64,000 bases of DNA from Bradyrhizobium ottawaense (GCF_002278135.3 NZ_CP029425.2:2332001-2396000), one strand, 5' to 3'; numbered from the stretch's first letter, positions 16,341 to 26,386 are shown. Numbers and translations are program-made. Notes: a model not told the origin generated them from the sequence alone.

Positions 16341-18079
16341 GCGCTGCGACTCCGGCCAAACCTACGGAACCCTGGCGCCAGCGGCTGATCCGCAGCCTGC
16401 TCTACGGGCGCAATGTCGACCGCGCCGCGAAGGCGCGCGCGCGCGTAGGTCTCGCCATGCTCGCCTTCGCCTCGGTCTACGCCCTGATCGGCGGCCGGCT
16501 CGTGATGTTCGCCATCGGCGCCGATGCCCACGGCGCGCGCCGCGCCGCGGCGCAGGAGGTGGTGGCAACCGCACGGCCCGACATCGTCGACCGCAACGGC
16601 GCAATCCTCGCCACCGACGTCAAGGCGGCGAGCCTGTTCGGCGAGCCGCGCCGCATCATCGACAAGGACGAGGCGATCGAGCTGCTCACGGCGACCGTGC
16701 CCGATCTCGACGAGGCCGAGGTGCGCGAGCGCCTGAGGACGCGTAAGGGCTTCGTCTGGCTCAAGCGCGAGGTCACGGCCAAGCAGCAGCAGGCGATTCA
16801 CAAGCTCGGCATTCCCGGCATCGGCTTCCTGCGCGAGAACAAGCGCGTCTATCCGACCGGCAACGAGGTCGCCCACCTCATCGGTCTGGTCAACATCGAC
16901 AACCAGGGCATCGCCGGCATGGAGAAGTGGCTCGACAATCAGGGCCTCGCCGATCTCCACCGTGCCGGCTTTGCCACCGACCGGCTGCAGAAGCCGATCG
17001 AGCTCTCGATCGATCTGCGCGTCGAGCACGCGCTGCGCGACGAGCTGTTGAAGGCCAAGGAGAAGTACCACACCAAGGCCGCCTCCGGCATCGTCTCCAA
17101 CGTCAAGACCGGCGAGATCGTGGCAATGGTCTCGCTTCCGGATTTCGATCCCAACAATCCGAAGGAAGCGCACGACCCCGACCGCATCAATCGCCTGACC
17201 ACCGGCGTTTACGAGATGGGCTCGACCTTCAAGGCGTTCACGCTGGCGATGGCGCTCGATTCCGGCAAGATCAATCTGAACACGTCGTGGGATGCCCGTG
17301 GAAACCTGCACTATGGCAAGTTCACCATCCACGACAGCCATCCGCTCGGGCGTTTCATCAACACCAAGGAAGTGTTCACCTTCTCGTCCAACATCGGCGC
17401 CGCGCGGATCGCGCTCGGCCAGGGTGTCGAGGCCCACAAGGCGTTCCTCGCCAAGATGGGCCAGCTGACGCGGCTGCGCACCGAGCTGCCGGAGAGCGCG
17501 GCTCCGCTGATCCCGCGCCGCTGGGGTGAGCTGAACACGGTCACCATCGCGTTCGGCCAGGGCATGTCGGTGGCGCCACTGCAGGCGGTGATGGGCATCA
17601 ACGCGCTGGTGAACGGCGGCTATCTGATTCCGCCGACCTTCATGAAGCGCAGCGAATCCGAAGCAGCGGCGATGGCCAAGCGCGTAATCAAGACGGAGAC
17701 CAGCGACAAGATGCGGTTTCTGATGCGGCTCAATGCCGAAATCGGCACCGCCAAGACCGCTGACGTCAAGGGCTACTATGTCGGCGGCAAGACCGGCACG
17801 TCCGAAAAGGTCATCAACGGCCGCTATGCCAAGAAGCGCGTGCTCAACTCCTTCACCGCCATCATGCCTTGCGACGATCCGAAATATCAGATCCTGATCA
17901 TGCTGGACGAGCCGCAGGCGATTCCTGAAACGAAGGGCTTCATCACCTCGGGCTGGAACACGGTGCCGACCGGCGGCAAGGTGATCGAGCGGATCGCGCC
18001 GCTTCTGGGCGTCGAGCCGCGGTTCGACCTGCCGCCTGCGGAGCGCCTTATTCTTGCAGCATCCAGGACAACCCAGTAA
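16337..18079 (+). CDS. ftsI: Septal peptidoglycan transpeptidase FtsI (PBP3)
   Basis: Class B penicillin-binding protein, 580 residues, that cross-links septal peptidoglycan with FtsW. One membrane helix (about 38-60) anchors a periplasmic pedestal domain (about 75-220) and a transpeptidase domain with the three active-site motifs S-T-F-K (296-299), S-S-N (350-352) and K-T-G-T (485-488). Length and order of domains are normal. It begins within the last codon of ftsL and is followed 84 bases later by murE. Confidence 0.96.
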   Translation: MSAATPAKPTEPWRQRLIRSLLYGRNVDRAAKARARVGLAMLAFASVYALIGGRLVMFAIGADAHGARRAAAQEVVATARPDIVDRNGAILATDVKAASLFGEPRRIIDKDEAIELLTATVPDLDEAEVRERLRTRKGFVWLKREVTAKQQQAIHKLGIPGIGFLRENKRVYPTGNEVAHLIGLVNIDNQGIAGMEKWLDNQGLADLHRAGFATDRLQKPIELSIDLRVEHALRDELLKAKEKYHTKAASGIVSNVKTGEIVAMVSLPDFDPNNPKEAHDPDRINRLTTGVYEMGSTFKAFTLAMALDSGKINLNTSWDARGNLHYGKFTIHDSHPLGRFINTKEVFTFSSNIGAARIALGQGVEAHKAFLAKMGQLTRLRTELPESAAPLIPRRWGELNTVTIAFGQGMSVAPLQAVMGINALVNGGYLIPPTFMKRSESEAAAMAKRVIKTETSDKMRFLMRLNAEIGTAKTADVKGYYVGGKTGTSEKVINGRYAKKRVLNSFTAIMPCDDPKYQILIMLDEPQAIPETKGFITSGWNTVPTGGKVIERIAPLLGVEPRFDLPPAERLILAASRTTQ

Positions 18080-18163
18080 TCAACGGGGTAGGCCTTCGCC
18101 GCGGCTGAGTCGGGATTTTCCGTGGGATTCGGCTTTCCGGCAGGGCATGTCGACTGGAAGACC

Positions 18164-19633
18164 ATGAAGCTGCGCGACCTCTTAGGCCAAGATCTGTCAG
18201 GCAATGCCGCGATCGAGCCCGCTATCGCCGCGCTCGAGGTGACCGGGCTCGCGCTCGACAGCCGCGTCGTCAAGCCGGGCGATCTCTTCTTCGCACTCGC
18301 CGGCAGCAAGACCGACGGCGCGCGCTTCGTCGATGCCGCGGTCGCCGCAGGCGCCGTCGCTGTCGTGGGTGATCATGCGTCCGACGGTGGCAAGGTGCCG
18401 TTCATCAGCGTTGCCAATCCACGCCGCGCGCTGGCGCTGGCCGCGGCGAGTTTCTTTCCCGCCCAGCCGGCGACCATCGCGGCCGTGACCGGCACCAGCG
18501 GCAAGACCTCGGTCGCCGCGTTCACGCGCCAGATCTGGGAACGACTGGGGCATGCCTCCGCCAGCATCGGCACCATCGGCCTCGTCTCGCCCAAGCGCAC
18601 GGTCTACGGCTCGCTGACGACGCCGGATCCAATCGCGCTGCACCGACAGATCGATGAGATCGCGCGCGAGGGCGTGACGCATCTCGCTTTCGAAGCGTCC
18701 TCGCACGGGCTCGATCAGTATCGCCTCGACGGCGTACGCGTCTCCGCCGGCGGTTTCACCAATCTCTCGCGCGACCACATGGACTACCATCCGACCGTTG
18801 CGCATTACCTCGCGGCGAAACTCCGCCTGTTCCGCGAACTGGTGCCGCCCGATGGCGCCGCGGTGATCTCGGCCGATCATGATTGCTCGGCGGAAGCGAT
18901 CGATGCCGCGAAGTCGCGCGGCCTGCGCGTGATGGCGGTCGGTCGCAACGGCGACGGGGCAGGCGAGGGCATTCGTCTCACTGAGGCCGTGGTCGAGGGC
19001 TTCTCGCAAAGGCTGACAGTCGAACATCGCGGCAAGCGCTATGCGATCCGGTTGCCGCTGGTCGGCGAATTCCAGATCGAGAACGCGCTGGTATCGGCCG
19101 GACTTGCGATCGGTACCGGCAGCGATGCCGCCAACGTGTTCGCAAGCCTGGAGCGTCTCGAAGGCGCCAAGGGACGGCTCGAGCGCGTCGGCGAGCGCAA
19201 CGGTGCGCCGATCTTCGTCGACTACGCGCACAAGCCCGATGCGCTGGCGAAGGCGCTGCAGGCGCTGCGGCCCTATGCGAAACGAAAGCTGGTCGTCGTG
19301 TTCGGCGCCGGAGGCGATCGCGATGCCGGCAAACGTCCGATCATGGGCGAGATCGCGGCCGAGAACGCCGACGGAATCATCATCACCGACGACAATCCGC
19401 GCAGCGAGAAGCCCGAAACCATTCGCGCCGAAATCCTCGCAACCGCAAAGGGCGCCCGCGAGATCGGCGACCGTGCCGCGGCAATCCGAACCGCGATCGA
19501 GGAACTCCAGGAAGGCGATGCCCTACTCGTCGCCGGCAAGGGCCACGAGACCGGGCAGATCGTCGGCGGAGAGGTTTTGCCCTTCAGTGATCACGAGGCG
19601 GTCGCCGCCGCATTAGCGTCGAGGGTTGCATGA
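18164..19633 (+). CDS. murE: UDP-MurNAc-tripeptide synthetase MurE (meso-DAP adding)
   Basis: ATP-dependent cytoplasmic ligase that adds the third residue of the peptidoglycan stem peptide. 489 residues with an N-terminal uridine-binding domain, ATP loop TGTSGKTS (109-116), central domain and C-terminal domain with the motif DDNPRSEKPE (about 398-407), whose DNPR marks enzymes specific for meso-diaminopimelate. ATG 18164 follows GGAAG and starts MKLRDLLGQ; an in-frame GTG at 18122 would add 14 residues. The stop overlaps the murF start by ATGA. Confidence 0.95.
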   Translation: MKLRDLLGQDLSGNAAIEPAIAALEVTGLALDSRVVKPGDLFFALAGSKTDGARFVDAAVAAGAVAVVGDHASDGGKVPFISVANPRRALALAAASFFPAQPATIAAVTGTSGKTSVAAFTRQIWERLGHASASIGTIGLVSPKRTVYGSLTTPDPIALHRQIDEIAREGVTHLAFEASSHGLDQYRLDGVRVSAGGFTNLSRDHMDYHPTVAHYLAAKLRLFRELVPPDGAAVISADHDCSAEAIDAAKSRGLRVMAVGRNGDGAGEGIRLTEAVVEGFSQRLTVEHRGKRYAIRLPLVGEFQIENALVSAGLAIGTGSDAANVFASLERLEGAKGRLERVGERNGAPIFVDYAHKPDALAKALQALRPYAKRKLVVVFGAGGDRDAGKRPIMGEIAAENADGIIITDDNPRSEKPETIRAEILATAKGAREIGDRAAAIRTAIEELQEGDALLVAGKGHETGQIVGGEVLPFSDHEAVAAALASRVA

Positions 19634-21009
19634 GCGCGCCGATATGGACAGTTGCCGACGTCGCGCGCGCGCTGGGCGCTGCCGGTTCGTTCCCGGACAC
19701 GCCGATCGACTTCGTCACCCAGGACAGCCGGCTGGTGAAGCCGGGCAGCCTGTTCGTCGCGCTGGGCGGCACGCCGAGCGGCGGCTTCATCTCGGCCTTC
19801 GCCAGCGCGCGCGACGGTTGGGAGTTCGCGGACAAGGCAGAAGCTTCCGGCGCAGTCGCGATGATCGTGCCGCACGAGATCGCGGGCATCCGCATTCCGC
19901 AGATCGTCGTCAAGGACACGCTGATCGACGGCCTCTGGGGCCTCGCGCGCGCCGCTCGCGCCCGCTTCCGCGGGCCTGTGATCGGGCTGACCGGCAGCGC
20001 GGGCAAGACGAGCACCAAGGAATTTCTGGCGGCCTATCCGAACGCCTATGCAAGTCCGTCCAGCTTCAACAATTTCTGGGGCGTGCCGCTGACTCTGTGC
20101 AATGCCAGACCCGATGCAAGTCTCTGGGTCGTCGAGATGGGCATGAACCAGCAAGGCGAGATCGCGCGGCTCAGCGAACTGACGCGGCCCACCGTCGCAC
20201 TCGTCGTCAATGTCCAGCCCGTGCATCTGGAGAAGCTCGGCTCGCTCGAAGCCATCCGCCGCGAGAAGGTGTCGATCGCGCTCGGCCTGCCCGAGGACGG
20301 GGTGCTGGTGCTGCCGGCCGGGCTAAAGGCATCCGAATGGAAGGGCAAGGTGGTGCGCTTTGGCGAACATGCCGAGGTGCATGAGGTCACGCACGCGCCG
20401 CATGGCGAGAGCTGGCAGGTCGTGGCCATGATCGGCAAGAAGCAGATCGCCTTCAGCCTGACGCCGGGCGCGCCGCACCGCGTGCAGAATGCGCTGGCCG
20501 CGCTCGCCGCCATCCGCGCCGCGAGTCTCGATGCGGCGACGCTGGCGATCAAGCTCGATCGGGTCGGCATCATGACTGGCCGCGGCGTCGAGCAGGCGGT
20601 CGGCGGTATCACCGTGATCGACGACAGTTTCAACGGCAATCCGGCCAGCGTGGCCGCTGCGCTGCAAAGCCTCCAGGCGCGCAATGTGACCGGCGGCCGC
20701 CGCGTTGCCGTGCTCGGTGACATGCTGGAGCTGGGCGATGATGCACCAGGCTATCACACCGGCCTTGCCAAGCATCTCGACGGGATTGACGGAATCTACT
20801 GCGTCGGCCCTCTGATGCGCCACCTCTACGATGTGCTCCCGGCCGGCAAGGGCCTCGGCTGGCACGGCGATCCCGCCACGCTGAAGCCGAGTGAGGTCGC
20901 GAACCTGCTGAAGGCAGGCGACGTCGTGGTTGTCAAGGGCAGCAAGAAGATGTTCTGGGTCAACAAGTTTGTGCCGGGCCTGGTGGCCGCCTTGCAGGCA
21001 AAGGCGTAA
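19630..21009 (+). CDS. murF: UDP-MurNAc-tripeptide:D-Ala-D-Ala ligase MurF
   Basis: Adds the dipeptide D-Ala-D-Ala to UDP-MurNAc-tripeptide, the last cytoplasmic step of precursor synthesis. 459 residues: N-terminal domain with DFVTQDSRLVKPGSLFVAL, ATP loop GLTGSAGKTSTKEFL (about 118-132), the Mur-ligase block WVVEMGMNQQGEIARLSEL, and VIDDSFNGNPASVAAAL before the C-terminal domain with LGDMLELG. The substrate dipeptide is made by the ddl product encoded 8 kb downstream in the same cluster. Start codon overlaps the murE stop (ATGA). Confidence 0.96.
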   Translation: MSAPIWTVADVARALGAAGSFPDTPIDFVTQDSRLVKPGSLFVALGGTPSGGFISAFASARDGWEFADKAEASGAVAMIVPHEIAGIRIPQIVVKDTLIDGLWGLARAARARFRGPVIGLTGSAGKTSTKEFLAAYPNAYASPSSFNNFWGVPLTLCNARPDASLWVVEMGMNQQGEIARLSELTRPTVALVVNVQPVHLEKLGSLEAIRREKVSIALGLPEDGVLVLPAGLKASEWKGKVVRFGEHAEVHEVTHAPHGESWQVVAMIGKKQIAFSLTPGAPHRVQNALAALAAIRAASLDAATLAIKLDRVGIMTGRGVEQAVGGITVIDDSFNGNPASVAAALQSLQARNVTGGRRVAVLGDMLELGDDAPGYHTGLAKHLDGIDGIYCVGPLMRHLYDVLPAGKGLGWHGDPATLKPSEVANLLKAGDVVVVKGSKKMFWVNKFVPGLVAALQAKA

Positions 21010-21102
21010 ACTGCTTGGAAGGCGCCGTTCCCGAATCCCACCCTTTGCGGCGCGAAGCCGTCCGGTTTCCCGGAGGTCGCGACCCATGATGAAGACCAGC
21101 GA

Positions 21103-21177
21103 ATGCGCGTGAGGCACGTTGAGGCCAAGGTAAAGACCAAGATCAAGGCCGAGACCGCGTGTGCAAAGGCGCCATAG
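21103..21177 (+). CDS. Candidate 24-residue lysine-rich small ORF between murF and mraY
   Basis: ATG 21103 to TAG 21177, ending 10 bases before mraY. The peptide (MRVRHVEAKVKTKIKAETAC...) is strongly basic. The upstream AGACCAGCGA is a poor ribosome binding site. It could be a leader whose translation affects mraY, or chance. The rest of the 178-base murF-mraY gap shows nothing else. Confidence 0.15.
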   Translation: MRVRHVEAKVKTKIKAETACAKAP

Positions 21178-21187
21178 GACCGTCTGA

Positions 21188-22291
21188 ATGTTTTACTGGC
21201 TGATCGAGCTCTCCAACACATTTCCGGGCTTCGGTGCCGTTCGCACCTTCCTGAACGTCTTCCGCTACATCACCTTCCGTACCGGCGGCGCCGTCGTCAC
21301 CGGCGCGCTGTTCGTGTTCCTGTTCGGGCCCTGGATCATCGATCACTTGCGCATCCGTCAGGGCAAGGGTCAGCCGATCCGGACCGACGGTCCGCAATCG
21401 CACCTCGCCAAGAAGGGCACGCCCACCATGGGCGGGCTGATGATCCTGTCCGGCCTCACGGTCGGCACCGTGCTGTGGGCCAATCCGCTCAATCCCTACG
21501 TCTGGATCGTGCTGGCGGTGACGCTCGGCTTCGGCTTCGTCGGCTTCTATGACGATTACCTCAAGGTGACCAAGCAGACCACGACCGGGTTCGGCAGCAA
21601 GCTTCGCCTGCTGATCGAGGCGGCGATCGCGCTGGTGGCCTGCTATGCGCTGGTGCGGCTGAACCGCGATCCCGCATCGACCGCGCTGACGATTCCGTTC
21701 CTCAAGGACACCGTGCTGCATTTCGGCTGGTTCTTCGTCATCTTCGGCGCCTTCGTCATCGTCGGCTCCGGCAACGCGGTGAACCTCACCGACGGGCTCG
21801 ACGGCCTCGCCATCGTTCCCGTGATGATCGCGACCGCGAGCTTCGCGATGATCGCCTATCTCGCCGGTAATGCGGTGTTCGCCGAATATCTGCAGATCAA
21901 ATATGTCGCCGGCACCGGCGAGCTCGCGGTGCTCTGCGGCGCACTGCTGGGCGCCGGCCTCGGCTTCCTCTGGTTCAACGCGCCGCCCGCCTCGATCTTC
22001 ATGGGCGACACCGGCTCGCTCGCGCTCGGCGGCATGCTCGGCGCCATCGCGGTCGCGGTGAAGCACGAGATCGTGCTCGCGGTGATCGGTGGCCTGTTCG
22101 TGCTGGAGGCGGTCTCCGTCATCGTGCAGGTGGTCTCGTTCAAGCTGACGGGCAAACGCATCTTCCGGATGGCGCCGATCCATCACCATTTCGAGCAGCT
22201 CGGCTGGACCGAGCCGCAGATCGTGATCCGCTTCTGGATCATCTCGGTGATGCTGGCGCTGGCCGGTCTCTCCACGCTGAAGCTGCGGTGA
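21188..22291 (+). CDS. mraY: Phospho-MurNAc-pentapeptide transferase MraY
   Basis: Integral membrane enzyme that transfers phospho-MurNAc-pentapeptide to undecaprenyl phosphate to form lipid I. 367 residues, about 10 membrane helices, with the catalytic and Mg-binding motifs GFYDDYLK (about 118-125), [10 protein letters not shown] (about 199-208), [12 protein letters not shown] (about 275-286) and the cytoplasmic [10 protein letters not shown] (about 328-337). Start [15 protein letters not shown] is the usual alphaproteobacterial N-terminus. murD starts 7 bases after the stop. Confidence 0.96.
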   Translation: MFYWLIELSNTFPGFGAVRTFLNVFRYITFRTGGAVVTGALFVFLFGPWIIDHLRIRQGKGQPIRTDGPQSHLAKKGTPTMGGLMILSGLTVGTVLWANPLNPYVWIVLAVTLGFGFVGFYDDYLKVTKQTTTGFGSKLRLLIEAAIALVACYALVRLNRDPASTALTIPFLKDTVLHFGWFFVIFGAFVIVGSGNAVNLTDGLDGLAIVPVMIATASFAMIAYLAGNAVFAEYLQIKYVAGTGELAVLCGALLGAGLGFLWFNAPPASIFMGDTGSLALGGMLGAIAVAVKHEIVLAVIGGLFVLEAVSVIVQVVSFKLTGKRIFRMAPIHHHFEQLGWTEPQIVIRFWIISVMLALAGLSTLKLR

Positions 22292-22298
22292 TCGATCG

Positions 22299-23696
22299 AT
22301 GATCCCCGTCACGTCCTTTGCCGGCAAGACCGTCGCGGTGTTCGGCCTCGGCGGCTCGGGGCTCGCCTCCTGCCACGCGCTGAAGGCCGGCGGCGCCGAG
22401 GTGATCGCCGCCGACGACAACGCCGAGAACGTCGCCAAGGCCGCGCAGGCCGGCTTCATCACCGCAGATTTGCGCAACGTGTCCTGGGCGAGTTTTGCCG
22501 CGCTCGTGCTCGCGCCCGGCGTGCCGCTGACCCATCCGGTGCCGCATTGGAGCGTGCTGAAGGCGCGCGAGGCAGGTTGCGAGGTGATCGGCGACATCGA
22601 GCTGTTCTGCCGCGAGCGGCGGCGCCATGCGCCGGATGCGCGGTTCGTCGCGATCACCGGCACCAATGGCAAGTCGACCACGACGGCGCTGATCGCGCAC
22701 CTCACGAAAGTCGCCGGCTACGATACCCAGATGGGCGGCAATATCGGCACCGCGATCCTGTCGCTGGAGCCGCCGCGCATGGGCCGCGTCCACGTCATCG
22801 AGATGTCATCCTACCAGATCGACCTCACGCCCTCGCTCGATCCCTCCGTCGGCATCCTGCTCAATGTCAGCGAGGATCATATCGATCGCCACGGCACCAT
22901 CGCGCACTACGCTGCGGTGAAGGAGCGCCTCGTTGCCGGCGTGCAAGCTGGCGGCACCGCGATCGTCGGCGTCGACGACGGCTTCTGCCGCGACATCGCC
23001 GACCGGCTCGACCGCGCCGGCAAGACCGTCGTGCGCATCTCCGTCAAGAACCCGCTGGCTTCTGGCATCCATGTCGAGCACGGCAATATCGTGCGCACCG
23101 CGGGTGGCGCCCGCAGCGAGATCGCAAAGCTCGGCGGCATCGGTTCGCTGCGCGGCCAGCACAATGCGCAGAACGCGGCCTTCGCCGCCGCCGCCGCGCT
23201 GGCGATGGGCATCAACCAGGACGTGCTGCAGAATGGCTTGCGCAGCTTTCCCGGCCTCGCGCACCGCATGGAGCAGGTGGGCCGCCGCGGCAACGTGCTG
23301 TTCGTCAATGACTCCAAGGGTACCAACGCCGACGCCACCGCGCATGCGCTGTCGTCTTTCGCCGACATCTTCTGGATAGCCGGCGGCAAGCCGAAGGCCG
23401 GCGGCATCACTGGCCTGACCGGCTACTTCCCGCGCATCCGAAAAGCCTATCTGATCGGCGAAGCCGCGCACGAGTTTTCGGGAACGCTGGGCCCAGTCGC
23501 GCACGAGATCAGCCAGACGCTGGACGTCGCCGTCGAGCACGCCGCGCGCGATGCGGAAGCCTCAGGGCTCGCTGATGCCGTCGTGCTGCTCTCGCCCGCC
23601 TGTGCCTCCTTCGACCAGTACCGCAACTTCGAGATCCGCGGGACCAAGTTCCGCGAGCTGGTGCAGGCGCTGCCGGGCGTGAAGCCGGTGGTGTAG
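22299..23696 (+). CDS. murD: UDP-MurNAc-L-Ala:D-Glu ligase MurD
   Basis: Cytoplasmic ligase adding D-glutamate to UDP-MurNAc-L-alanine. 465 residues: N-terminal Rossmann-like domain with [17 protein letters not shown] (about 11-27), ATP loop [14 protein letters not shown] (about 114-127), [12 protein letters not shown] and the catalytic-site [11 protein letters not shown] (about 336-346), C-terminal domain with [11 protein letters not shown]. All motifs typical of MurD are present. It is separated from ftsW by a 229-base gap that carries an inserted-looking repeat and a CtrA-like site, so ftsW may have its own promoter. Confidence 0.96.
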   Translation: MIPVTSFAGKTVAVFGLGGSGLASCHALKAGGAEVIAADDNAENVAKAAQAGFITADLRNVSWASFAALVLAPGVPLTHPVPHWSVLKAREAGCEVIGDIELFCRERRRHAPDARFVAITGTNGKSTTTALIAHLTKVAGYDTQMGGNIGTAILSLEPPRMGRVHVIEMSSYQIDLTPSLDPSVGILLNVSEDHIDRHGTIAHYAAVKERLVAGVQAGGTAIVGVDDGFCRDIADRLDRAGKTVVRISVKNPLASGIHVEHGNIVRTAGGARSEIAKLGGIGSLRGQHNAQNAAFAAAAALAMGINQDVLQNGLRSFPGLAHRMEQVGRRGNVLFVNDSKGTNADATAHALSSFADIFWIAGGKPKAGGITGLTGYFPRIRKAYLIGEAAHEFSGTLGPVAHEISQTLDVAVEHAARDAEASGLADAVVLLSPACASFDQYRNFEIRGTKFRELVQALPGVKPVV

Positions 23697-23700
23697 CGAG

Positions 23701-23839
23701 TTCTCGTGTCCCGGACGCGCGTAGCGCGAGCCGGGACCCAGAAGCTGCTAGGCCTCCGGCTCTGCAGCGCACCGCAATAGCGTGTCGAAGACGCGCGTAA
23801 ACGCGCTTATGGCGCTGCGCTGCGTCCGGGGCACGAGAC
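23701..23839. repeat. Intergenic repeat inside the dcw cluster (murD-ftsW gap)
   Basis: Complementary ends TTCTCGTGTCCCGGACGCG (23701) and CGTCCGGGGCACGAGA (about 23823) enclose GCGTAGCGC and an Arg/Cys-codon-rich core. Same family as 13500, 25081 and 50716. Confidence 0.65.
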
Positions 23840-23862
23840 TGTGCACAACTTCATCCACTTCC

Positions 23863-23878
23863 TTAACCCCCCGGTAAC
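23863..23878 (+). promoter_or_regulatory. TTAA-N7-GTAAC element ahead of ftsW, CtrA-like
   Basis: TTAA at 23863-23866 and GTAAC at 23874-23878 with 7 bases between match the CtrA consensus TTAA-N7-TTAAC at all but one position. It lies 48 bases before the ftsW ATG, directly after the repeat. Inferred regulatory role only. Confidence 0.4.
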
Positions 23879-23925
23879 CAACCTCGGCGACCAATGGACG
23901 GACCTCTGTCCGAAAGCGGCCGCCC

Positions 23926-25077
23926 ATGCTCTCCCGTGAAGAACGCACCCCCTTTTCCGAGTGGTGGTGGACCGTCGACAAGCCGCTGATGGGCGCCATC
24001 CTGGCGCTGATGCTGACCGGGGTGATCCTGTCGCTGGCGGCGAGCCCGCCGGTTGCGACCCGTATCGGGCTTGATCCCTTCCACTTCTTCAGCCGCCACG
24101 TGATGTTCCTTCTCCCGTCCTGCCTGGTGCTGCTCGGGGTCTCCTTCCTGTCGCCGCGCGCGATCCGCCGCTCGGCGCTGATCATCTTCGCGGCCAGCAT
24201 CATCCTGATCGTGCTGACACTCGCGATCGGGCCCGAAGTGAAGGGCTCGCGGCGCTGGATCACGCTGCTCGGCGTCAACATCCAAGCCTCTGAAATCGCA
24301 AAGCCGTCGTTCGTCGTCATCGCCGCCTGGTTGTTCGCGGAATCGACCAAGCGCCCGGAGATGCCCGCGACCTCGATGGCGCTGGTGCTTCTCATGATGC
24401 TGGTCGCGCTGCTGGTGATGGAGCCGGATTTCGGCCAAACCATGCTGATCCTGATGGTGTGGGGCTCGCTGTTCTTCATCGCGGGCATGCGCATGATCTG
24501 GGTGTTCGGCCTCGCGGGTCTCGGTGCGGCCGGTCTGTTCAGCGCCTATTTGTTCGTCCCGCATGTCGCGGGCCGCATCAAGCGCTTCATGAACCCGGCC
24601 TCGGGCGACACCTTCCAGGTCGATACCGCCATGGAAGCCTTCTACAACGGCGGCTGGTTCGGGCTCGGACCGGGCGAGGGCATCGCCAAGCGCAGCCTGC
24701 CGGACAGTCACACCGACTTCGTGTTCGCGGTCGCGGCCGAAGAGTTCGGCATCATCCTGTGCCTAGCGATGCTGACGCTGTTCGCCTTCGTCGTCATCCG
24801 CACGCTGTCGCGCGCCTATGCCAATGAGGACATGTTCTCGCGCTTCGCGGCTTCCGGCCTTGCCATCCTGTTCGGCGTGCAGGCGGCGATCAATATGTCA
24901 GTGAACCTCCAGCTGATCCCCGCCAAGGGCATGACGCTGCCGTTCATCTCCTATGGCGGCTCCTCGATCGTGTCGCTCGCCTATGGCGTCGGCATGATGC
25001 TGGCGCTGACGCGCCTGCGCCCACGCACCGAGGTCGAGGCCAGCGGCCACGCCGACGCGATGCGGAGTTACGCCTGA
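23926..25077 (+). CDS. ftsW: Septal peptidoglycan polymerase FtsW (SEDS family)
   Basis: Polytopic SEDS glycosyltransferase that polymerises lipid II at the septum together with FtsI. 383 residues, about 10 membrane helices. Family marks are KGSRRWI (about 106-112), LMEPDFGQTMLILMVWG (about 164-180), GGWFGLGPGEG (about 242-252), LPDSHTDFVFAVAAEEFG (about 259-276, includes the conserved catalytic-loop Asp) and GMTLPFISYGGSS (about 335-347). Encoded between murD and murG; repeats occupy both flanking gaps. Confidence 0.95.
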   Translation: MLSREERTPFSEWWWTVDKPLMGAILALMLTGVILSLAASPPVATRIGLDPFHFFSRHVMFLLPSCLVLLGVSFLSPRAIRRSALIIFAASIILIVLTLAIGPEVKGSRRWITLLGVNIQASEIAKPSFVVIAAWLFAESTKRPEMPATSMALVLLMMLVALLVMEPDFGQTMLILMVWGSLFFIAGMRMIWVFGLAGLGAAGLFSAYLFVPHVAGRIKRFMNPASGDTFQVDTAMEAFYNGGWFGLGPGEGIAKRSLPDSHTDFVFAVAAEEFGIILCLAMLTLFAFVVIRTLSRAYANEDMFSRFAASGLAILFGVQAAINMSVNLQLIPAKGMTLPFISYGGSSIVSLAYGVGMMLALTRLRPRTEVEASGHADAMRSYA

Positions 25078-25080
25078 CCG

Positions 25081-25261
25081 CTCTCGTGTCCCGGACCAGT
25101 TCCGCGAAGCGGAGCGCAGAGCCGGGACCCAGAATGCCGCACCAATCGCCCCGGTTCAGCAGCGCACCACGCTGAACTGGACGATGCTTCGCATCGCCAG
25201 GAGCGCGCTGCGCTGCGCCCCGGGGAACGAACACCTTCGTAGCCGGCTCGCAATGACGGAA
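25081..25261. repeat. Intergenic repeat inside the dcw cluster (ftsW-murG gap)
   Basis: Begins CTCTCGTGTCCCGGACCAG and contains gcgaagcggagcgcagagcc, a 'ggttcagcagcgcaccacgc' stretch, and gatgcttcgcatcgccagg, closing near cgctgcgccccggggaacg and a 'cgcaatgacgg' tail. Family as at 13500, 23701 and 50716, here apparently a composite of two units. Confidence 0.6.
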
Positions 25262-25285
25262 AACTCCCGGTAAAACTCCCCCACC

Positions 25286-26386
25286 ATGAACAATTCCCCC
25301 CTGATTCTTCTCGCCGCGGGCGGCACTGGCGGCCATCTGTTTCCGGCCGAGGCACTCGGCGTCGAATTGATCCGGCGTGGCTTTCGCGTCCGCCTCGTCA
25401 CGGATGAACGCGCGCTGCGTTACAGCGGGCTGTTCACCAAGGACGTGATCGACGTTGTCGCGAGCGAGACCGCACGCGGCCGCAATCCGCTCCAGCTCGC
25501 CTATGCCGGCCTCACGCTCGCCGCCGGCACGCTGTCGGCCTACGCCCTGATCAAGCGCTTGAAGCCCGTCGCCGTCGTCGGCTTCGGCGGCTATCCGACG
25601 CTGCCGCCGCTGGTCGCTGCGAAATTCGCCGGCGTGCCCGGCATCATCCACGACGCCAACGCCGTGCTCGGCCGCGCCAACCGGTTCCTCTCGAGCCGCG
25701 TGCGCGCGATCGCGACGTCATTGCCCGGCGTGCTCGACCGCGATCCGGCACTCTCCGGCAAGACCACGACGGTCGGCACGCCGATGCGGCCCGCGGTGCT
25801 TGCCGCGGCTGCCGTGCCTTACGCCGCGCCCGACGTGAACGGCCCGTTGCGCCTGCTCGTCGTCGGCGGCAGCCAGGGCGCGCGCATTATGGCCGACATC
25901 GTGCCCGGCGCGATCGAGCGGCTCGAGCCTGCGCTGTGGGGCCGTCTTGTCCTCACCCAGCAGGTGCGGGACGAGGACATGGCGCGTGTGCGCGCAGTCT
26001 ATGACAAGCTCAAGATCAAGGTCGAGCTGGCGCCGTTCTTCACCGATTTGCCGGCACGGCTTGCCTCCAATCATCTCGTGGTATCGCGCTCCGGCGCCGG
26101 GACAGTGGCAGAGCTCGCGGCGATCGGCCGGCCCTCGATCCTGGTGCCGCTGCCCGGCTCGATCGACCAGGACCAGTTCGCCAATGCCGGCGTGCTGGTC
26201 AAGGTGGATGGCGCGATCCGCATCCCGCAGGCCGAGTTCAGCTCCGACCGGCTGGCCTCCGAAATCTCCGCCTTCGCCGCCGAGCCCGCGCGCCTTGCCG
26301 CCATGGCGCAGGCCGCCCGCGGCGCCGGCCGGCTCGACGCCGCCGAGCGACTGGCCGATCTGGTGGTCAAAGTCGCGGGAATCTGA
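25286..26386 (+). CDS. murG: UDP-GlcNAc:lipid I GlcNAc transferase MurG
   Basis: Peripheral membrane GT28 glycosyltransferase that converts lipid I to lipid II on the cytoplasmic face. 366 residues. N-terminal lipid-binding domain with the glycine-rich loop LAAGGTGGHLFPAEAL (about 8-23) and GFGGYPTLPPLVAAKFAG (about 98-115), second Gly loop VVGGSQGARIMAD (about 192-204) and the UDP-GlcNAc pocket SRSGAGTVAELAAIGRPSILVPLP (about 269-292, in pieces). All key motifs present. 121 bases separate it from murC. Confidence 0.96.
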   Translation: MNNSPLILLAAGGTGGHLFPAEALGVELIRRGFRVRLVTDERALRYSGLFTKDVIDVVASETARGRNPLQLAYAGLTLAAGTLSAYALIKRLKPVAVVGFGGYPTLPPLVAAKFAGVPGIIHDANAVLGRANRFLSSRVRAIATSLPGVLDRDPALSGKTTTVGTPMRPAVLAAAAVPYAAPDVNGPLRLLVVGGSQGARIMADIVPGAIERLEPALWGRLVLTQQVRDEDMARVRAVYDKLKIKVELAPFFTDLPARLASNHLVVSRSGAGTVAELAAIGRPSILVPLPGSIDQDQFANAGVLVKVDGAIRIPQAEFSSDRLASEISAFAAEPARLAAMAQAARGAGRLDAAERLADLVVKVAGI

